Shown here piece by piece: positions 7,195 to 11,494 of a stretch of 11,494 bases of DNA. The stretch is taken from the NCBI GenBank assembly GCA_026001225.1, contig BNZQ01000050.1, positions 1 through 11,494 on the forward strand, in the 5' to 3' direction. Under the pieces are notes generated by a model. It ran no database searches and was not told the origin of the DNA. It saw only the letters and a list, made by a program, of their open reading frames with translations. The position numbers and the translations under genes are program-made. Each line of letters opens with the position of its first letter. Position 1 is the first letter of the stretch. Origin of the DNA: Clostridia bacterium. Its GTDB lineage: Bacteria > Bacillota > Clostridia > Christensenellales > DUVY01.

Positions 7195-9213
7195 ATGTAC
7201 GCGAATGAATTTTACTCTCTGACGTTTCAAAACGGGACGTTGGTGTACCGTTTAAAGGAAGGACGGGCGTTTCCGATCGGCATGCCGGTATTCGAGCTGG
7301 ACGGTAAACCGGTTTCCGCCGCGTTCGAAATGGCCGAAACCGAAACGCGGCGCTTGCGGAACGGCTTGTATGAAACCGCATTTGTCGGGCGCGGGCCGCG
7401 GGGCCTTACGCTGACCGCTCTTGCGCGCGGGTCGGCTCACAGTCCCGTCGTCCGGTTTTGTTACGTCCTTTCCGGCGACAAGACGGTTTCGATGACCAAA
7501 CGGAACGGCGCGGATAATTTGACGTTTTTGTCCTATAAGCCCCGGCCGTCGGCGCGTTTGACCGAGGTGCGGCTTTCCGATTATGATCATGCGGCGCATA
7601 GTTTTATGCCGTGCGAGGTTCCCGCCTTCGAGCATGAGGATCGGGCTATGGGTCCGATACTGACCGAGGAGGGAAAGGGGTATGCGGCGTTGCTCGCCTA
7701 CGAACACGGCTCGCTGTACCCCGACCGGTTTCTGTCGTTCCGCAAGGAGGGCGGCAGGATAACTCTGTGCGCGGAAAAGGGAAGTTACTATGACGGCCGT
7801 CCGGTCGGCGGCGGCAAAGAGTACCGCACGGTTTGGCTGCAATTCTGCGCCGTCCCGGGAAGTGCGGAGGAATTATCCGCCCGCTACCGCGAGTTCGTAT
7901 TCAAGTATTTCAGCGAAAATACAGAAAGCCGCAAGCCCTATATTTACTATAACACGTGGAACTTTCAGGAAAGAAACAAATTCCGCAACGGAAAGGCGTA
8001 TCTTGACAGCATGAACTACGATCGGATTCTGCGCGAAATCGACGCCGCGCACGCGATGGGGATCGATGTATTCGTATTGGACACGGGCTGGTTCGCGGCT
8101 ACGGGGGACTGGGAGGTTCACCCGCAACGGTTTCCCGACGGTTTGCGCGATGTCCGCGCCCGATTGGACGGCTACGGCATGAAATTGGGCCTGTGGTTCG
8201 ACCCCCGTGTCGCGGCCGCCGGAAGCCGTGTGTTTCGGGAATGCAGGCAATACATGAGTACTTACGACGAGGCGCAAAGCGAGCATAAGCCTTTCGCGAT
8301 GTGGGAATCCGAGGATAACTATATTTTATGCCTTTGCTCGGACTATTGGAAAACGTTTGCGGACAGATTGATTCGGTTGTATAAGGAATGCGGCGTCCGG
8401 TATTTTAAGTGGGACGCCGTATGGCAATACGATTGCTCGAATGGCGGCCACGGGCATGGAACGGCAAAAAATTCTCTCGATGAACGGCGGCAATGCTATG
8501 CCTATGAACTTGTGGCGCGTTTGAATCAAATTGCCGAGCGGGTGCAGTCCGACTGTCCGGACGCTATTTTGGATTTGGATGTCACCGAGAGCAGCCGGAC
8601 GGTGGGCTTGGCTTTTTTGGCGGTCGGAAAGTTTTTTATGATTAACAACGGGCCGTATTACCGTGAATTCGGTGTTCCGATCCCCGAAACAGCCGATCAA
8701 AACGTTTTTACCTATCCCGGACACGCCCGCGCCGATGTTTGCCGTGCGCCTCTCGTCTACGATAAATGGCTGCCGTCCGTGCTGACGCTGACGCATTATC
8801 TGCCCGACGATCCGGCGGATTCGCAGCTTGTCAACCTCGCGTCGCTGATTTTAGGCCAGAACGGAATTTGGGGCGACCTTTTGGGCGTTTCGGCGGCGGG
8901 TACGGCATTGATAGCGGAGGTATTGGCCGAATATAGAAAAGTGAGGGAGGACATCACGGCGGCGCGGATTCATAAGTACGGCGCGGCGCATTCGGGCTTT
9001 GAGGTCTATGAAAAATTGAACCCCGAAAACGGACGCGGTGCGGTTTCCGTCTTCTGCCGGACACCCGGCATTTATCGGTATACGCTGTCCGCTCCGGCGG
9101 CGGCCGCCGCTGTTTCCGTTCGCGGCCCCGTAACGGTGACGCGCGACGGCCCGCGCGTCGCTTTGGAGTTTCGCTTTACCGTACCGGCTGCCGCTCTTTT
9201 GATTTTTTCATAA
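7195..9213 (+). CDS. GH36/melibiase-like alpha-glycosidase (672 aa)
   Basis: Retaining alpha-glycosidase of clan GH-D, most like alpha-galactosidases and alpha-N-acetylgalactosaminidases of GH36 or a neighbouring family. Residues 1-245 form the N-terminal beta-supersandwich. The TIM barrel runs from YYNTWNFQE (251-259) through VFVLDTGWFAATGDWEVHP (292-310) and MKLGLWFDP (329-337) to the YFKWD motif, with Asp407 as nucleophile. DLDVTESSRTVGLAF (460-474) then holds the likely acid/base (Asp462 or Glu465), in place of the CxxGGGRxD motif of textbook GH36 enzymes. Residues 585-672 form a C-terminal beta-sandwich that ends naturally. AAAAGGA lies 9 nt before the ATG. No signal peptide, so probably cytoplasmic. 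It is the last gene of the operon, and 31 nt separate it from the URO-D gene. Clan membership is strong; galactose specificity is an assumption. Confidence 0.9.
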   Translation: MYANEFYSLTFQNGTLVYRLKEGRAFPIGMPVFELDGKPVSAAFEMAETETRRLRNGLYETAFVGRGPRGLTLTALARGSAHSPVVRFCYVLSGDKTVSMTKRNGADNLTFLSYKPRPSARLTEVRLSDYDHAAHSFMPCEVPAFEHEDRAMGPILTEEGKGYAALLAYEHGSLYPDRFLSFRKEGGRITLCAEKGSYYDGRPVGGGKEYRTVWLQFCAVPGSAEELSARYREFVFKYFSENTESRKPYIYYNTWNFQERNKFRNGKAYLDSMNYDRILREIDAAHAMGIDVFVLDTGWFAATGDWEVHPQRFPDGLRDVRARLDGYGMKLGLWFDPRVAAAGSRVFRECRQYMSTYDEAQSEHKPFAMWESEDNYILCLCSDYWKTFADRLIRLYKECGVRYFKWDAVWQYDCSNGGHGHGTAKNSLDERRQCYAYELVARLNQIAERVQSDCPDAILDLDVTESSRTVGLAFLAVGKFFMINNGPYYREFGVPIPETADQNVFTYPGHARADVCRAPLVYDKWLPSVLTLTHYLPDDPADSQLVNLASLILGQNGIWGDLLGVSAAGTALIAEVLAEYRKVREDITAARIHKYGAAHSGFEVYEKLNPENGRGAVSVFCRTPGIYRYTLSAPAAAAAVSVRGPVTVTRDGPRVALEFRFTVPAAALLIFS

Positions 9214-9287
9214 TAAAAGACCGCGACAAAATAACCTTTGAGCTTCGCGACGGGACAACCGTCAAGGGCGAAATCAGCGTGGACTGA
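9201..9287 (+). pseudogene. headless C-terminal remnant of an unidentified mobile-element protein
   Basis: A short frame that overlaps the end of the GH36-like gene reads like the tail of a folded protein: KDRDKITFELRDGTTVKGE followed by ISVD and a stop at 9285-9287. It has no start codon of its own, and its first part coincides with the out-of-frame end of the glycosidase gene. The charged beta-strand pattern looks like true coding sequence and not chance. The likely breakpoint between operon DNA and foreign DNA is therefore about 9205-9215. I do not recognise the family. Confidence 0.4.
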
Positions 9288-9317
9288 CGGCGCGGTAGGA
9301 ATGTATAATATGAATAA

Positions 9318-9345
9318 GCGGCGGGGGCGACCTTGCCGCCTTTTT
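9318..9345 (+). terminator. probable intrinsic terminator downstream of the operon and remnant
   Basis: GGCGG (9320-9324) pairs with CCGCC (9336-9340), followed at once by TTTTT (9341-9345). GCGGC/GCCGC in the same place is an alternative register. The stem is short and the loop imperfect, so strength is uncertain. It could stop transcription that leaves the glycan operon, although it seems to belong to the inserted DNA. The stretch 9288-9372 around it holds no other convincing feature. Confidence 0.5.
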
Positions 9346-9372
9346 GCGTTTGAAAAATTTTATAAACCATAG

Positions 9373-9522
9373 TCTATAAGTTGTCGATTTATCGAATACA
9401 CCGAACTCGCGGGCAAAAAACAGCAGGTCAGTTACACAATCCTAAACAGCGCGAGCAACGCGACGGTTTGGGCGAACGTTCAGGACGACATATACATTCC
9501 CGACACGGAGGTGGGCGCATGA
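9373..9522 (+). pseudogene. headless C-terminal remnant of a probable phage structural protein
   Basis: This frame is open after a TAG at 9370 and ends at TGA 9520-9522. It encodes about 49 residues without a usable start codon, including IEYTELAGKKQQVSYTILNS and WANVQDDIYIPDTEVGA. The composition is coding-like, and its stop overlaps the ATG of the next gene (ATGA), as is usual for neighbouring phage genes. Its place directly before a tail-chaperone-like gene fits a tail-tube or other tail/virion protein, but I do not recognise the family. Where it departs from the original protein sequence, around 9375-9390, is probably a deletion endpoint. Confidence 0.45.
9507..9512 (+). promoter_or_regulatory. 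ribosome binding site that fixes the start at 9519
   Basis: GGAGGT lies 6 nt before the ATG at 9519. It shows that the true start is here and not at an in-frame TTG at 9381; the 46 codons between them read as arginine-rich noise from the overlapping remnant. Confidence 0.7.
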
Positions 9523-9695
9523 ACGGCTTAGTTAAAATGATGGACGACGGTAACGGCGGAAAAATTAAGCTCGTCGGCAACGCGCTGACGTTCATTTTAT
9601 ACAAGTCATATTTCGGGCGGGATTTGCTAAACGATATTGTTGCTTTTGCAAAAAATAGCGCGAGCGCGGACGCAGTAAAAAGTTCAGCGGGTTGA
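9519..9695 (+). CDS. small phage tail-assembly-chaperone-like protein (58 aa), zero-frame product
   Basis: The N-terminal part reads KIKLVGNALTFILYKSYFGR followed by DLLNDIVAF. This resembles the start of tail assembly chaperones of Firmicutes siphophages, which have a short beta segment and then a YK-x-x-FGRDLL helix. The zero frame ends soon after at TGA 9693-9695 with KSSAG. Such chaperones are usually longer and are often extended by programmed -1 frameshifting. Here the -1 frame continues sensibly from an A5 run at 9677-9681 (see the next feature). The start is set by a good Shine-Dalgarno site. No other tail gene is intact nearby, so this is probably a prophage relic. The family call is from motif memory only. 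Confidence 0.5.
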   Translation: MNGLVKMMDDGNGGKIKLVGNALTFILYKSYFGRDLLNDIVAFAKNSASADAVKSSAG

Positions 9696-9811
9696 ACATA
9701 AAGACGGTTGACGACCTAAACGCCCTCGACGACGCAAAACAGGCGGAGGTTTTAGCGGGCATAACCGATTACAAGTTCGACAGATGGGCTAACTACTTAC
9801 AAAACAGCCCC
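9680..9811 (+). pseudogene. -1-frame continuation of the chaperone-like gene, cut off at a junction
   Basis: If reading shifts by -1 at the A5 run, the protein goes on as DAVKKFSGLNIKTVDDLNAL and then DDAKQAEVLAGITDYKFDRW, which is plausible helical protein sequence. A TTG at 9692 could act as an independent start, but no good ribosome binding site precedes it. The frame stays open to 10111, yet from about 9812 it reads as arginine- and proline-rich noise, because the real coding frame there is that of the peptidase remnant. The end point given is therefore an estimate of the recombination junction. Programmed frameshift, mutated single gene and separate small gene are the three possibilities. 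Confidence 0.4.
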
Positions 9812-11033
9812 TATTGCGGTGTTTGGGATGCGCGAATAACACGCTTGCGCACGAGCTTTCCATTGGGACAGGCACAGAGTTTACGCGACTGTCAAAAGTA
9901 TACTGACCAAAGGACACACCTTTCAACGCTGCCCCACCGCGCCCAAAGGAAACACCGTTCGGGACGCTATGACGACCGGCGAGGATTGGATGGAATGGCA
10001 GGCCAACGGAATCGCCCCGAAAATCCTTATGCCGAAAACCCCTACAATGCGCAAGATAAAAGAGGTCGCGGACGCGCACGGCTACGACCCGCACGTCCCC
10101 GCCCCCGATAAGCTGACGGCAATCATCGACGAGCTTTCCGCCTTTTACGCGGTTTCCAAGCAAGCGGCGAAAATCAGAATGATTGAACTCGGTTATCCCG
10201 AAGCGACCGAGGTGTACAATTACGATTCGGATTGCACTTTCCTGTCGAACGAAATAACGCTTGCCGACGCTTATGCGGAATACGAAAATAATGCGGAATT
10301 TAGAACATTATTCGATGTCGGACTGTTCCGCAGCGTCGAGGGCTACTTTGTAATCGACGCGCCGGAGTACAGAACGGAAAGCGAAAACGGCGGCTTTACC
10401 CTCACCGACTATGCGCGGGCTAACCTTTCGGATTGTACCCTGCGCTTCGAGTACAACATAGCGGATTTATTCGAGTTTAACCGCAAAAGCGGCGTGCTGT
10501 ACCGCGAAAAGCAACGGCGGGAAGCGCGCCCGCCGCACGATATATTCGCCCCGAAAATCAACCAAGCCGTTATAGACAAGGCCCTCGAACAGGTCGGGGC
10601 TTTGCAAAAGGAAATCGGCGAATTAAAAACCTTTTTCGGGGAAACCGCGTCGCAGACCGTAAGACGGCTTATGGAAAGCCGGAAATGGAAAAGCTCGACG
10701 TTCGCGATGAAAACGGGGCTGAACCAAGGGCTGTTCCGCAAGATAAATACGGTGCGCGACAAACGGCTCGAACTGCCCGTCGTCGTGTCTATTTGCGTGG
10801 GGCTTTGCCTGCCGCAGGAAATCTCGCGCTCCCTTATCGAGCAATCGGGACATAAACTACGAAGCAACAGCGTCGAGGATATTTTCTACACACGGGTCAT
10901 TTCGGGCGTGTTGCCGAGCGACATACCCGCCATCAACGCGGTGATCGACGAATTGAACGCCCAAAGCCCCGACGAGAAAATACGGCCGCTCGGCTCGCAG
11001 GTCTACGACGGGCGGAGTGACGGCGACGAATAA
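9805..11033 (+). pseudogene. ImmA/IrrE-type metallopeptidase with C-terminal HTH, 5'-truncated and frameshifted
   Basis: Frame 1 reads QPLLRCLGCANNTLAHELS, a zinc-peptidase active-site region, and then hits a stop. One frame over, from CAT at 9861, the text continues HWDRHRVYATVKSILTKGHT and stays open to TAA 11031-11033. Adding one C at 9859-9861 restores HELSHWDRHR with an intact HExxH. Later landmarks match this family: MEWQANGIAPKILMP and SAFYAVSKQAAKIRMIELGY. An XRE-like helix-turn-helix region lies in the last third (about residues 228-300, counting from the ATG at 9969). The N-terminal part is missing and no start codon with a ribosome binding site is visible. The longest start-to-stop frame is 9969-11033 (354 aa), which lacks the active site. 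In phages and integrative elements such proteins cut cI-like repressors to trigger induction; this copy is probably inactive unless the frameshift is a sequencing error. Confidence 0.75.
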
Positions 11034-11055
11034 AAAGACCTGATATATGCGGATT

Positions 11056-11089
11056 GCCGCGTCGATGTTACCGACGCGGCTATTTTTTT
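11056..11089 (+). terminator. strong intrinsic terminator after the peptidase pseudogene
   Basis: A perfect 9-bp GC-rich stem, GCCGCGTCG / CGACGCGGC, has a 7-nt loop and is followed by TATTTTTTT. It lies 22 nt after the stop codon at 11033, the classic position for the end of that transcript. Confidence 0.9.
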
Positions 11090-11133
11090 GCGATTTTTCT
11101 AAAACCTGTGATTTTCACAAAATCGTTTTTTAG

Positions 11134-11172
11134 GGGCGTGTGACGGTTGAAAACCGTCACACGCCCTTTTTT
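11134..11172 (+). terminator. second intrinsic terminator, very long perfect stem
   Basis: A perfect 15-bp stem, GGGCGTGTGACGGTT / AACCGTCACACGCCC, has a 3-nt GAA loop and is followed by TTTTTT. The stem is longer than most terminators need. It lies between the peptidase pseudogene and the next gene and should block plus-strand read-through. Confidence 0.85.
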
Positions 11173-11191
11173 CATGCCCGAAAACGGATTT

Positions 11192-11215
11192 AAGGCGGCG
11201 TAACGGCCGCTTTTT
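11192..11215 (+). terminator. third terminator-like hairpin
   Basis: AAGGCGGC pairs with GCCGCTTT (8 bp including one G-U) around a 6-nt loop, and the T run continues to 11215. Weaker than the two before it, but in series with them: three terminator-like structures within 160 bp. Confidence 0.55.
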
Positions 11216-11312
11216 CGCTTTCAAGGGGCTTCCTTACCGTCGTTTCGGCGATTTTGACAAAACCGTTTTTAAGGTTTCAAAAGCCCTATTCTTTACCCAC
11301 GGCACAACGCCG

Positions 11313-11319
11313 AGGAGGT
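11313..11319 (+). promoter_or_regulatory. ribosome binding site of the last gene
   Basis: AGGAGGT, a full-consensus Shine-Dalgarno sequence, lies 7 nt before the ATG at 11327 and fixes that start. The leader from 11216 to 11312 holds no promoter I can support. Confidence 0.85.
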
Positions 11320-11326
11320 AAAGAAC

Positions 11327-11494
11327 ATGGAAACTTACACTTACTACTTTGTTGACGGGACGGTGGGCGTAATCGAGGTCGGCGACGAATGGTTCGATAT
11401 TCTGACCGCGATGGACAAGCAGGAGCGGCTGAACGACCGCCAAAACACGCGGAGGCACGTTTCCCTCGATTACATGAACACGTTCGATTTGGAC
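11327..11494 (+). CDS. sigma-factor-like / mobile-element small protein, N-terminal part (3' end outside window)
   Basis: Fifty-six codons are visible. The N-terminus METYTYYFVDGTVGVIEVGD forms a beta-hairpin-like segment. It is followed by EWFDILTAMDKQERLNDRQN (21-40) and TRRHVSLDY (41-49). The pattern of a short beta domain followed by D-x-x-E-x-x-x-D-R-x-x-T-R-R-H-x-S-L resembles the start of small sigma-70-like proteins carried by clostridial integrative elements and phages, where they often precede conjugation or recombinase genes. No DNA-binding domain is inside the window, so the assignment depends on this N-terminal resemblance. The gene starts after three terminators and so should have its own promoter, which I could not place. 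It is cut by the right edge. Confidence 0.6.
   Translation, partial: METYTYYFVDGTVGVIEVGDEWFDILTAMDKQERLNDRQNTRRHVSLDYMNTFDLD

Larger units (their letters stand above)
11092..11274 (+). repeat. imperfect direct repeats, about 25 bp, around the terminator cluster
   Basis: Bases 11110-11134 and 11250-11274 match at 22 of 25 positions (core GATTTT-n-ACAAAA-n-CG-TTTTT), 140 bp apart. A shorter third copy at 11092-11106 (GATTTTTCTAAAACC) matches the last copy at 12 of 15 positions. In the 11110 copy GATTTT and AAAATC can pair around CAC, with a T6 run after it. The copy at 11250 contains TTGACA (11254-11259), but no good -10 follows at normal spacing. They may be binding sites or degenerate terminators; I see only the repetition. 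Confidence 0.4.

Noticed and set aside
9280..9309. TGGACT-N18-TATAAT, a possible sigma-70 promoter
   Set aside because: The -10 is perfect, but the -35 is poor and the predicted transcript would run at once into the hairpin at 9318-9345 with no gene between. Probably chance.
9309..9371. Small ORF of 20 codons starting ATGAATAAGCGG
   Set aside because: It runs through the terminator hairpin, has no proper ribosome binding site and resembles nothing I know.
9350..9380. TTGAAA with TATAAG 19 nt downstream as a promoter for the chaperone-like gene
   Set aside because: The spacing is too long and the region is A/T-rich by nature; not enough to call.
9381..9518. 46-codon N-terminal extension of the chaperone-like gene from a TTG at 9381
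   Set aside because: The extension is Arg/His-rich noise that overlaps a better remnant in another frame, and a good Shine-Dalgarno site supports the ATG at 9519.
9812..10111. Rest of the open frame that starts at TTG 9692
   Set aside because: From about 9812 the translation is Arg- and Pro-rich and overlaps the recognisable peptidase frames, so it is not the coding frame there.
11254..11292. TTGACA with TATTCT as a promoter for the last gene
   Set aside because: The spacing is 27 nt, far from 17, and TTGACA lies inside the direct repeat. Not supportable as a standard promoter.
1..11494. CRISPR array, tRNA, rRNA, transposase or riboswitch
   Set aside because: I saw no regularly spaced repeats, tRNA-like cloverleaf, rRNA-like sequence, transposase motif or known riboswitch core on either strand by eye. 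A covariance-model search could still find a divergent RNA.

Overview
The window looks like a genomic or metagenomic contig from a GC-moderate to GC-rich member of the Bacillota, probably a gut-type Clostridium relative. That placement rests on AGGAGG-like ribosome binding sites, a tightly packed plus-strand glycan operon, and Firmicutes-style phage or integrative-element genes at the right end. It is an inference; there is no rRNA or other marker gene here.

Bases 1-9213 are one plus-strand carbohydrate-degradation operon that enters from the left. In order it holds the C-terminal part of an alpha/beta-hydrolase esterase, a large (alpha/alpha)6-barrel glycoside hydrolase of GH63/GH37-like type, a GH38 alpha-mannosidase, an SGNH/GDSL esterase, a uroporphyrinogen-decarboxylase-superfamily (URO-D) protein of the methyltransferase-like type, and a GH36/melibiase-like alpha-glycosidase. 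Neighbours overlap (29 nt, 1 nt, 7 nt) or lie 31-65 nt apart. No complete protein has a signal peptide, so I infer that imported oligosaccharides are trimmed in the cytoplasm: esterases remove acyl groups and the three glycosidases remove alpha-linked sugars. The URO-D protein is the odd member, and demethylation of O-methyl sugars or another one-carbon reaction is a hypothesis only. No transporter, regulator or operon promoter lies in the window.

Bases about 9210-11494 are a different kind of DNA: a mosaic, partly decayed phage or integrative-element segment that starts within a few bases of the last operon stop codon. It holds two headless protein remnants, a small tail-assembly-chaperone-like gene whose reading continues in the -1 frame at an A5 run, and a 5'-truncated ImmA/IrrE-type metallopeptidase with a C-terminal HTH. 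The peptidase is frameshifted exactly inside its HExxH active-site motif. After it come a cluster of terminator-like hairpins with an imperfect direct repeat, and then the first 56 codons of a sigma-like mobile-element protein that runs off the right edge. Disrupted frames are confined to this segment, while the five complete sugar genes are all open. Decay after insertion, a misassembly, or local sequencing error are the competing explanations.
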